Positions 37,822 through 48,529 of a DNA stretch of 64,000 bases are shown in pieces. The stretch lies in NCBI GenBank assembly GCA_004794785.1, contig SJOL01007411.1, forward strand, positions 955,897 through 1,019,896. Reading direction: 5' to 3'. The stretch's first letter is position 1; each line of letters opens with the position of its first letter. The position numbers and the translations under genes are program-made. The notes under the pieces are model-generated. The model was not told the DNA's origin and ran no database searches. It saw nothing but the letters and a program-made list of their open reading frames with translations. Origin of the DNA: Opisthorchis felineus (taxonomy: Eukaryota > Platyhelminthes > Trematoda > Opisthorchiida > Opisthorchiidae).

Positions 37822-38394
37822 TTAATCGATCAGTAACTCAAATGTGATCGGCGAACGGTTTGGTGTATTGTTTAGTTCACACTGTATACGAATGAGGACA
37901 TTTTTTCTAGGATATCGTATTTCGAGAAAGACAAGTGGCGACTGATAAGAATCTTGGTTCAGGTAGGGATAATACTGGTGAGGAAATGTCCCACAGCGTC
38001 GTGCACATCCACCTTCGTCATGGATGAGCGCATCGTAGAAGCACAAAGTGCCGAGAAGGTCGTCATCGTTTGGGCTTGCTCCATGACAACACACTTGAAC
38101 CCCATCCGAAGATGATGGTAACCACCCGTAGATTCGGTTCAGAGTTAAGATAACACATGGCGAACTGTCATCGTAGCCGAATTGGCGGTTGACATTACAC
38201 CGGTAAGACCAGTTCAGATCAAAAAAGCATGCACTAGTCATCAGGTCCTGCTGACGGTTTTTCTGTACTGATGCATTGCCACCACTCAGGAAACATTCAT
38301 AATTTGTATCCTGTACGTGAACACGAATGCCGTAAGGGTGAACAAATGCCACAAGAGCATTGAGATATGTTGCGTAGGTTTCAGGATAACCACT
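37822..38394 (-). CDS. ATP1B: Na+/K+-transporting ATPase subunit beta, C-terminal exon (ectodomain)
   Basis: Beta subunit of the sodium pump, a single-pass type II membrane glycoprotein needed for alpha-subunit folding and delivery to the plasma membrane. This exon encodes 190 residues and TAA (37822-37824), most of the extracellular domain. Visible family signatures are FGYDDSSPCVILTLNRIYGW, GTFPHQYYPYLN, YQSPLVFLEI and the FELLID end. Six cysteines (exon residues 34, 56, 66, 80, 102 or 103, 172) fit the three conserved disulfides. Sequons are at NAS (40-42) and NWS (61-63). The acceptor on the minus strand is a T-rich run ending CTACAG at 38395; upstream in this frame a TGA follows, so an intron is required. 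The N-terminus with the membrane helix (about 90 residues expected) is missing from what I could identify. Oddities are four cysteines beyond the conserved six. A non-pump beta-like paralogue is possible but the core motifs are all present. Confidence 0.9.
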   Translation of the reverse strand, partial: SGYPETYATYLNALVAFVHPYGIRVHVQDTNYECFLSGGNASVQKNRQQDLMTSACFFDLNWSYRCNVNRQFGYDDSSPCVILTLNRIYGWLPSSSDGVQVCCHGASPNDDDLLGTLCFYDALIHDEGGCARRCGTFPHQYYPYLNQDSYQSPLVFLEIRYPRKNVLIRIQCELNNTPNRSPITFELLID

Positions 38395-41300
38395 CTGTAG
38401 GGAAGAAAATCAATAAAAAACCAAGCGTAATGTCCAGAAGCAACCAAGGTGTAGATGGTTATAAGTAGGAAAATAGACAAGGTTTTGTATTCTTCAGATC
38501 ACCTTTCTATTATAGGAAATTTTTTCACCACCGTCAATAAGGATTCAGAAGATTGGTTTTCTAAGCTAAGCATGATCAAAAGCTTGCTCTGATTTTTTGA
38601 GACGCTCAAGACAAACGCGATGTGCCCGTCAATATTATGTTCAAAGGAAATAGAAGAAATGTACAAGCATTTGACCCTAACATATCAAAAGCAAATTCCT
38701 TGGTCTTGACTCATTAAAGCAACTTCCCATTTGCTGTCATTTTATGTTTGCTTGTTTGGTTACCAGTCGGCAAACAACAGTCACCAATGCCGTTAAATAT
38801 AATGCGTTAAACCAAGTGGTTAGGAGCGTTTGTACCTGAGAAACTCCAGTTTGTTGATGATGTTGACATTTGTGATGACGACCATGATGACAAACCTCTG
38901 AGCACCGAAATACACAGTAAAATGCAGCCAATTCCCAGCTACAGCGGAAACTTTTACTGCCTGTCACCAGTTTCCAATTGGTTCAACAAATTTTCAGCGC
39001 ACCCTTTGAATGACTGATGAGTGTATGTCACTCGCAAATTGACAATCTAACGTAGAAACAATTCAGCGGATAACTAGATGATTGATTATTACGTGAACTA
39101 TCAGATGGGAATCCAAAAAGCCAGGCTTGTTGCGTAATGACCCTTTCCCATGAGGTAAAATTGGTTTAAACGTCCATGTGCATTCTGTTGTTGTTGAACT
39201 CAAGGGCGTAAATAGATTTTGAAACTATAAATGAAGCTATGGATCTATCCATGCATCTGCAGAACGTAAAAAAGTTCCTGAAAACAAACCCTGATCATAG
39301 ATGAGTTTTGAACAACACAATTATCGATTGAGCAAATTAGGCTAGATGGGGTAGGAAGGGGGTGTTATTATAGTACTACGATTTGGTATCGATGAAACTG
39401 ACTGCTTTAAAAGTACAACCAGTCAGTGCTTAAACAGGAACATTTGGTACAGTCATTGGACGAGTCTGAGAACTTCAATCATTACTGAAATTCTGCATTT
39501 TCTGAAGGGTTTGCGCCTAAGTTTTACGGGATTTGGTCGGTTCTTACATTTGTTCCGCAGGAATTGTGAAAACAGTTTTTATATTTGTTGACTGCTTGAA
39601 CGTATTGTGATGCCAAATTGTGACATCTATGGGTTTGCCTGGCTCTACATTCGATATTTTTCCTAGAAAAGGTTGAATACGACATCCACAGTACTAAAAC
39701 GTACCCATAAAATTTTCCCAAAAGTGCCTTTGCTAGGTTATTTCAGAAATCCTTTTCGGTCGAAGTGCACTGTTCTGTGTGGGCACACACGTCAAGAACA
39801 CAACCACAAAAACACAAAAGAAACAAACAAAACAGGACGGATTTGTATTCCAGAATAGGGACGGCAATTTTATTTCATTCGCTTAACCCTTATATACAGA
39901 TGAAGACATATTGCTGCCTCAAAAGAAGCCATTCACGACGACCGAGCGTTTAAGAGGTTCTAGGAAAATCATCCGGTCTCCAGTGTTTTCTGCTGCGATG
40001 TAGGGATGTTTTAGGACATCCGCTCACCGGGAGCTCAACGTTTTTCTCGTGCTTTAGCAACCTGCTATTAAGAAATTTGAAGACTCATCAGGGCTGGATA
40101 CTTGACAAGTCATGATTCGTTAGTAGCACTGGTGTGCCCAGTACCTTTGCCCATTCAGAGGGAAGTGAGGGCACTTTGCCCACTCAACCGTACTCTGAAG
40201 CGTCCAACAGTTACCAGTCATCGGCGAGCTTTATCCACATCCTACTGCACCACTACGTTGAGTCCTGGTTGCGCGTGAAGGCACGCACTCTATACTGGCG
40301 GCCATTTCTCGATCAATATTTTGCGATCATGGGTGAATGAACCCGGTTGCTGATTCAAGCCTTCCTATGATAGAGCAGGTGGGTAAGCCTCTAAAATTCT
40401 GAGGTGGTTGTCGTTATAACTGCAAATTGAGACATTTTCACCTCTATTCTACCATTGTTTTATTCTATTCTATCAGTGACTGAGGTCCTATCTTCCTGAA
40501 GAGCAGGACGTTTGTTCTTTCGAGAGGTTTTTCTACTCTAAATAAGGTCCGGAAGGCGAAAGTCTGCAAATCTTGTCATGTGCAAACGGTGATTGGCTCT
40601 TGTTGGACTTGGCAGCATAAATGTCTATTGCAAGCTGGGAGTCACATTTCGGAAGGGCCCAGTTTCTAGTTGTTCTTTTAAGCGTATTTTGGTGACAGTC
40701 TCTCCACAGGAGAAACAATTTTTCAGAAAGGGCCACTTTTAAGTGGTTCTATAAGGCGTTCTTTTCGGAGGAAATACATCCACCATCTAAGTGTGTGAAC
40801 GGCTGGAACGATTCCATGAGGAAACGTGGTTGGACCATTAGAAATCCTCTTCTTGGGAGAAGGAAACTTTCACCAACTCAACATCAAATAACTGGTGAAG
40901 AACTCATAATTTAAGAGCAAGTCGAAGATCTATTATATACCAGCTATTCAACACAGTGGTACAAAAACATGTGAATAATAATGGACTTGAAGAAAAGCAT
41001 CCCAAAACGACAGATATTAAGACTGTTGATTTGGACATGGGAATAACTGAAGATTAGTTTCATGAGGATGGTTCTTTGGTTTCCTCCGCTTGGTGGGATA
41101 AATGCAGATTTCATCGAGATACTTGGATATCGGCTACATGCAATACATATGGAGAAGTTGCACAACGCTCAAATAAAAATTTCGATACCGAAAGTCAAAC
41201 CGCAAATTGGGCCTTGGGTTAACCGGAGCAATGATGTACAAATTTAAGGAACTTTTCTCGGTAGAGGAGAATAGCATCTTTAGCATCAGGACTGACCGAG

Positions 41301-44300
41301 ATTTCGAAGACACGCTAGCTGTCTGAAAATTTTCGTCTTTGCCCCTAAGTGATTGATCGTCTAATACGCGTGTGGAGTTTCTCGCCCAGTTACTTCATGC
41401 TCAGTTGGGTAGTAGCCCTGTCCGATCCATCTCTAAAAGTTGGACTTCAGGTAACGACGATTAAAATACAAGTCAGTAAGATATTAGGAGCAGTTAGATT
41501 GCTTGTCAATGTGTGCATAGTGAGTAAAAGACTGATAAAACCGAGCCTTTTTCCTAGTTGCACATTAGAGGAGACCGAAGGTGTTCCAAGAATATAGGCT
41601 CCCACAATCATACCAATGTTAAAACAAAAGCCAAACGTAATTAAATCGATTACTGATAGAGAATAAAAAAATCCACCACAATCCTGGTTAGTCTTCCACT
41701 GGCACAAATGAACCCGGGATTCCGGAAAACGAATATTAACAAAGGACAATATCGATATGTTAGAGGATGAAACGCATTTGCCTTCAACTTTTCGGCATTT
41801 TAGCCAAGGAAAAATCGTGTAGACAGAACTCGGTTCTAAATGCAGTTTTCTTAAGTTTCATTAAAGTGGCTGGTAAGGTGTACAGCAGAATACTGGATCG
41901 TTCTTAAGAAGTTCAGTTATCTCGAAAAATTGCCTGCACCATTGGACCTTTTAAATTAGGCATGGGGGCTTGGATAAGTGTTTGTGGAATCAACCCTGAA
42001 AAATTTGCGTTCGCTGCAGGATGAACCAAGATTACATTCGGTTACAAAGGAGCGGTCGTCGGCCTTGGGAAATAATCCACTGTGTGGCTTTTCCCGAATG
42101 AGACGGGTGAAATGCATGTAACAGGAGGATTCAACAACAAATGGGTGATCAGCAATAGGGCCAACTCTTACGCAATTCACACCTCGTGTCTTTCTAGTGG
42201 CGACGTATCAGACGGAAAGCTCCTGCAACGCGAAATTGCCTTCATAAATGGTTGGGAAGACGAAATCTTATACATTGTGACAGTCTACTGAAAAGTGAAA
42301 ATTAGGGAGTCAAAATGCCCCTAATGAAAGTTCTTAAGGTCAACAAAAATCACATATGTAGCACCTGATTGATCGGTGATATATGAAACGGAAGGGCTGA
42401 ATACGGCAATCGTCCGGAAAATACTAGCCTGAATGTTTCATCCGAAGTATAACAAGGAGTACTTTCAAGCTACCCATCACCCCTTTCTGGACAACTTATG
42501 CTCCGTTATTCTGTTTCAGTCTTCCTTCTCGAGTATGTTGTCCCGGGTTATTACCGTTTACCTTGCTTTCAGGGCCTGCGCGAATTTCAGGTCTTTGTCG
42601 ATGTTGAACATGCCTGATCGCGAATGGGTATGATGCGACAGACATTCGTAACAGGTCAATCATATGCCCATTCCATGGCCACAGCAGCTCACTCAAAGTT
42701 ATTACCTCCACTGTTTCGTGTTGTTGACAAGAAGTCCCAACCACCAAGAAAACATTAAACAATGTCACCGACGACCCACCGAAAAAGCGAAAATAACTTT
42801 GAAAAACAACACATTTTGCAGGCGAATTCGCAAATGCATTCATTTTAGTTACGAAGGTGATGGTACTATCGATCCTGTGTACGCGCAGCACACCTACAAT
42901 GCTGCAGTGAAGTGTATAAAAACAATAGCGCAAAAACAAAGGGGATTTTTTTCATTTCTGCGGCTCGGCACAGATAACGAACCTTACAAATTTTCCAGAA
43001 TAGGAATTGTTATATGTTGCATGGTGAAACGCGCGTGTTCAACGCTCGTTTTTATGCCAAGAATGTAGATGCCGACACTGACGTCCGCTGAGGACTGAAA
43101 CGACCATCACACTCCCTGAATGTTCTAATTTTTGTGTGAGGACAAAGAACAGCCTTCCAAAATAACTGATTAAATGAATTAGCAGCTCGAGTTTGAAATA
43201 GCGACAAAACACACGGATCTCAATTTCGGTCACTTTAGCCAACACAGGGGGATCCATCTATCTTCACATTCCTGGTCGGCTTTGTCACCACACGTCCAAT
43301 ATCCTGGTTGAAAAAGAAATTTGAACTGCTGGTAGCATGTTAGTTGGAAATCAATGCCAACCGAACCTTCATCATTGGCGTCTTTCTAAAAAATAGTAAC
43401 AACTCACGTCGGCAGAGCATGTTTCACGCCCAATGTTTATGGGCATGGACCAAGTATTTAAACAAGCTTAATATTGTACAATTCTGTCTTTTAAAAGTTG
43501 ACGATAAGCCAATGAAAGTTGAAACTTTTTAAAACGATTGAAAACTGAAAGCAGAAACGATTTTGGAAAATTGTTTTGCGCCATCCGTTTCGTGTCTAAA
43601 GGTAAACTTGACTTTTTAATGTAAAATTTGAATAAGGGTGGGAAGTATTAAACAAATTACAGATGGTTTTAGGATCCGTAGACTTTACTTTCGTACTACT
43701 CTCTTTTGAACAGTCTTCTTTCTCTCTTGGCAAAATTGTTTCGGTGAGTCCACACCAAACAGTGGAAGCACTGAACTCGGGTTTCCTTCCTAATAAAGCT
43801 CATCAGTAGTGCCTATCCTTGACCGCATGGAGATTGGAACCACGGATGTCTGAAACGCAACGCCAGTGATGTGAATGGGGTGACATGAAGGGCGCGGTGT
43901 GAATGCAAATTCTACAAGTTCTGCAGCTGCCTACAAATAACCTAAGTTGCCCAGCGGGTTTCATGCATCCATCACACTGTTACGCTTTGAAGTCCTGACA
44001 AAGGACTAATCGGTTCACTTGATAATAGAGGTGCGTTCAGTATGCTCTTGCCTCGCATGTCAGCTGTCGGTGGTACAAATTCCGATATGACGGAGGATGT
44101 GTACTGTTGATTATCTTTAGCAGTCTGGTGCTTCGACTGTTTGATAGACATTCACAAGAGAAACCGCACGAGGACAGGAGGAGAACTGTAAAAACGAGAT
44201 TAAAACAAATCCAAAACGTATCAAAACGCTGCTCACCTACTTATGTATTGTCACCAGAATATTAAAGCACCCCATAGCAATAATGTGACATCCAGTTTCA

Positions 44301-46925
44301 ATTTTAGTAAACTGGTTAGTACTCTGGCAAAGTATGTCATTTAGAAGTGTACTGCCAGGAAGTGAATAAATTCCAAGTGGTTTTAAATTACTGAGCAAAG
44401 TTCCTATTGACATTTTTTGTGCAGGACACCGCGAATAAATACGAACATTCCTAGTCGAAAAGCTTAATTCTGAACCCTCGAGGAGGATATGTCTCTCTGT
44501 CAATAGTTTATCTGAGCAAAGGATTCTTTTCAAATGAGCAAACGATGTTTTCTCGATACTTTGTCATGCCAAGCTTTAAGGCACAGTTTTAGGCCAGTGT
44601 TTATCACCTTGTTGAATAGCGATTTTTAACCTTGGCCAAAATAGGAGTAAATCCTGAAATAGTTCAGCGTATTTGTACCAAACTATAAAGGAACACAGGC
44701 AAAGACAAAGTTATCACCGTATCAAGAGCGCGTTTTACCATCCCCTATTTCGCCGTTTGCTCCGAGGCTGGATGATGTCTTCCCAAAATTATAGTGGCCG
44801 GCAAACAAATCTAATCTAGTGCTCTTCCGGAGTTAAATACTAATTTACAGACTAAGACAGTTTAGATGTCAGACCTGGATGAGTACACTATTTATGATAT
44901 GCTTCAACCGAACATATGACCACACCAAAGTAGGTACAAAAAATACCGAAGTTATTCTCGGTTATTCTCTCTTGGATAATATCAATTCAAAAACGCGCAG
45001 TTAATATTCAGAATTAGAACTGAAAATTCGGTAACTACGCTTAGGCGGTAAGCCTAAACTGGCGTCACCAGGTAATGGGCAATCACTAAGGGTTCACTCA
45101 CATTACAGTTAATGAACCATATCAGATAACTTACGGAACAGACACTAAAAAATATAAAAAGGCAAACTTCAGTCCTAGATACCATTTTTACGCTCATTCG
45201 AACATTCTGAACCTTGTACTTTCTCACACCACAGATGAACGGTCCTCAAGCTTTGATTCCTCTTAGAATAATGATTCTCTTCGTTCTACTAACTTTTGAA
45301 GGTCAGGTAATCCAGATTCTAAAGGAGGTCGGTTAAAGAGCTCACAGGCAACTTTTTTGTAGGAAAGTAATCACTGGGGAAAATAAATCAGACTGGGGGT
45401 GAAGGTGGAAAAAGGCTCGGTAGTTCCACGCCTCCTGGACGGGTAGTGCCGGAGGTTTTGAGAATTCATTGACTCCCTGGTGTTTCACAGCTTTATTAAG
45501 CTCATGAAGCCAGTAGGTCTTCTGTAGTCAAGATACTGCATCACGCTCCAGTATGGAGGCAGTGAATTCACAGTTTACGAACGACGTTCTACCGAACGTA
45601 ACATGGACTGATCGAGAGAAGGCGCGATAACATCACTTGCGAGGTAAGCGTTCTTTTCAATTAGTTTAGATACCGAAAAACCATGAAAGCTGCAGTTAGC
45701 CTGACAAGCCAGGTGGCAACTTCGAAATCAATTTTTACCAGTGACTGTAAAATCATGAATTAGATTCACATTCGCCTGTAAACACACCAGTGATCACACC
45801 AGTAATCTCACCAGTTTGCCAGTTCAGTGTTAGTCATCCGCTATCCCGACCAATGCAGAAAGAACTATTTGCCTAGGACATAACACTTACAGACAGCTTC
45901 GTTTTAATATGATCTCTTAGGTCCTTATGCTATCCTAGTTGGCAAAACTGATCACCGGACATTATTTTGGGCTTAAAAGAGAGTCCCAGTCGGCGTACTT
46001 TGATTACAGCCTTGACTGGTGTGGGCGAAATTAGAGAGCAGGAACGTGACACGCTTTATGGCCTCACTGACTGGTCTTAGGTTTGAGAGTTTAGGCGACA
46101 TCAGTTTACAGCATGGGTAGTCGTTGGAGTAACCTTCCATAACAAGGCTGCTGGTCATATCAGTAGATGACGAATAAAAACCAAAATTTCGATTTATGGG
46201 AGCATTAGTGTTGAATGATCCCCGAACCTGAGTGTGCCCAAAAGCACTTTTTCCGATGCCAATGAGCAATGAGCAAACTACATAGTTACAAGCTTATTTG
46301 ACCAAAGATTAACATTATTGCTTAGTATCACCGAATTACATTCCAACTCTTCGGCTAGCGTCGACAGCGATCCACTAAGGACATTTTTTAGTTAAAAATA
46401 TTTCGAGCAAGAAAAGTATCGCGTTGTCAACTGTTTGCTTGCTACACAGCCAAATTGTCATCCATGTGATGCGCCGAGGAAAGAGCTTGCCACCCATTAT
46501 GGTTTAATCAAACTGAGGTTTGACTCCAGTGTCATTTCTGGCTGAAATGTAAGTTGTTGTCTAGTTCAGTCATTTCCTCTTAAAACTGTTTTACCTGTCT
46601 GCTAACGTTTTGGCAAACACACGTGGATGTGTGATGGATCAATGCCTGTATAAAAATTTGACGTCATAGATGGTACACAATACGTTCGACGACAAGCAGC
46701 GTTGTAGGAAAAAAACTTCGTACCCGTCGGGACGAATGCAGGTGTGAAAAATTGCTCAACTTTGTTGTTTGGATGTATGGACCAAGCTGGTTTTGAAAAA
46801 TGCTTATCTCAGAGAAGACTAGTCCCAAGTAACCTAGTGAAAATTAGGAATAGTCATAACAAGAATGCGCTAAAACATCAAAAGGAATACGATATTACGG
46901 GTTGAAAGCCACCGATTAGCCAGTA

Positions 46926-46926
<1 letters not shown>
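38395..46926. other. ATP1B upstream intron and gene-poor region
   Basis: The region directly above 38394 is the minus-strand intron of ATP1B; its upstream exons should lie further right but none could be identified. Two overlapping opposite-strand open frames at 42496-43068 (147 codons minus, 134 plus) have no recognised domain. A short repeat related to that at 47370 is at about 43747-43785. Otherwise nothing is recognised. Confidence 0.5.

Positions 46927-46977
<51 letters not shown>
46927..46977. repeat. (TA)n microsatellite, about 25 units
   Basis: An uninterrupted TA run of 51 bases. The longest simple repeat of the window. Confidence 0.98.
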
Positions 46978-46979
<2 letters not shown>

Positions 46980-47369
46980 AACCGTAAAACATTTCGTACT
47001 CTAGGAGTACTACGATTGGAACAGCATCGTGTGACACTAACCTCCTCTGTCTCAAAAGTTACCTAGTAAGCAAATTGGATCCGGGCCGCTTGTGGATGGG
47101 TGGAGTAGTGATATGGAGATACCAAGCGTGAACAAGCACTTTCCAAAGTTTGTTGTGGAGAGAAACTAATAGAATCCTGGGGTTGAAACATGGAATAAAC
47201 GGAAAGGCATTTGCTTAGTGAACTGTCAGGTGTCTACTTATAACAAGCTCTATCAAAGGGCCGTTATGAGTTTATGAGCGTTTGTTGTGGCCTGGCAGGG
47301 TTTAAATCACACAAAATAATATCAGTGTGTGAATTCAAGTCAAACTTGTTTGAAAGTCCCAATTATTCT

Positions 47370-47665
47370 GGTTGATTCACACCAAATAGTGGGTGCACTG
47401 GACTCGAGTTTTGCTCTTACTTTTGCTAAAGCCTAATCAAAATTTGTCCGATGGATACCTAGTGTCCGTCGCTAGGAGGCTGTGTGAAGTTCGTCATTCG
47501 GTCGATGCAGAAAGGACAGTTACTGAGCTGTTGTCCACACCGCAAACCAGTCACATTATTGATGAGTGTGCTCTGTCAGTCCAGACATGCAGCGTGCGAT
47601 GACAGAGTGGCGGTAACGTGTTCGGCTCGTGTGTCAGTCGTCAGGGGTTTTAGTCCCGGATGGCT
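47370..47665 (+). repeat. Degenerate tRNA-like repeat(s)
   Basis: CACACCAAATAGTGGGTGCA then CTGGACTCGAGTTTT (47379-47413) resembles a tRNA D-arm to anticodon segment and is shared, with several changes, with about 43752-43786. A second tRNA-like piece at 47595-47665 has GACAGAGTGGCGGTAACG (A-box-like) and AGGGGTTTTAGTCCC (B-box/T-loop-like). These look like old tRNA-derived SINE copies, not tRNA genes. Confidence 0.4.
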
Positions 47666-48074
47666 AGTTGTACGCAAGGTTGACGGGTTCTAATAATGGC
47701 GAAATTCGCGTCCAGTTTTCCTCTACGTAGACTAACCCAACTAAGTGTACAAGATTAGGAAAAGGACTGTTCAAACAAGTGACGTGAATACAGACTACAC
47801 AAATCCCGCAACAACCTACGACCCATCTTAGTACTGGTTATTTCTTCACACCAGGGTTAACAATCTTGAGTTTTTACCAGTCAACGCGCTCGAGTCAACC
47901 ATAACTTGCGATTTTATCAAGTGCTGGTTGATAGGCTGAGATTCGTAATATATGCCTCTTTTATAAGTAATGACAGGCAGAAGCCACAGATACGTCGTTA
48001 AATGGAGGTGTTAATTCGAAAGACGTTTCAAACTTAGGTGAAAACTAAATGGCGATTCTAATCAAACATCAGAT

Positions 48075-48160
48075 TGATGTTCGGGCGGTGAGTCGAACCT
48101 TCGCGAATACACGGGACATTCCATTGCACACTTCGACTGTATACCGCTAAGGTTTGGGCC
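48075..48160 (-). repeat. tRNA-like sequence with a B-box match
   Basis: The minus strand reads TTAGCGGTATACAG...GAAGGTTCGACTCACCGCC. GGTTCGACTC fits the B box, but the flanking T-stem does not pair fully and the acceptor stem is not evident. Probably a decayed SINE head. Confidence 0.35.
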
Positions 48161-48277
48161 CGTTTAGGCCAGACAGGTGACATAGCCTGCTGGAAGGGAA
48201 CAGTCTTCCAGGAATGCAGAATTTCCGCATTTGTCCATGCAAATGTCGCTTTAAAAGAAGAAATCTTTCCGTGTTCT

Positions 48278-48376
48278 AAACAAAACAAAACAAACAAAAA
48301 CAATAAAACAATAAACATAAACAATAAAACAATGAACAATAAACAATAAAACAATAATAAAAACAATTCTAAAACA
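48278..48376. repeat. A-rich tandem repeat of AAACAATA-type units
   Basis: About 95 bases of interrupted AACAATAAA, ATAAACA and AAACAAA units. On the minus strand it forces a spurious Leu/Phe/Val-rich peptide. Confidence 0.85.
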
Positions 48377-48478
48377 ATAATATTGACAAGTGATAAGTCG
48401 GTCTTTTTCAGAAATGGCCATATAACTCAGTTGGATGACGATTTATGGATAAATGCCGCGCCATCCTCACTTTATATA

Positions 48479-48492
48479 CTCTCTCTCTCTCT

Positions 48493-48524
<32 letters not shown>
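48479..48524. repeat. (CT)n followed by (AT)n microsatellite
   Basis: Seven CT units run into about 15 AT units. Confidence 0.95.

Positions 48525-48529
<5 letters not shown>

Noticed and set aside
38845..38970. Minus-strand stretch SWELAAFYCVF, resembling the membrane segment (SW...FY..F) of a Na+/K+-ATPase beta N-terminus upstream of the ATP1B exon
   Set aside because: Spacing between W and FY is one residue short, the hydrophobic continuation needs a frameshift, and no good donor follows. Chance similarity or at best a relic.
41447..41749. Hydrophobic 100-codon minus-strand open frame, membrane-protein-like
   Set aside because: Hydrophobic peptides arise easily from T-rich noncoding strands. 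No family pattern or splice context.
42990..43040. GAAACGCGCGTG, like the 3' half of schistosome-type hammerheads
   Set aside because: No TGATGAG core or stem II precedes it, so the resemblance is only to one short block.
42496..43068. Overlapping opposite-strand open frames of 147 and 134 codons
   Set aside because: Neither translation shows a recognisable motif. Mirror open frames on both strands are a common composition effect.
48058..48366. 102-codon minus-strand frame beginning with a Leu/Phe/Val-rich run
   Set aside because: The start is the translated A-rich tandem repeat and the remainder covers a tRNA-like repeat. Not a signal peptide or gene.
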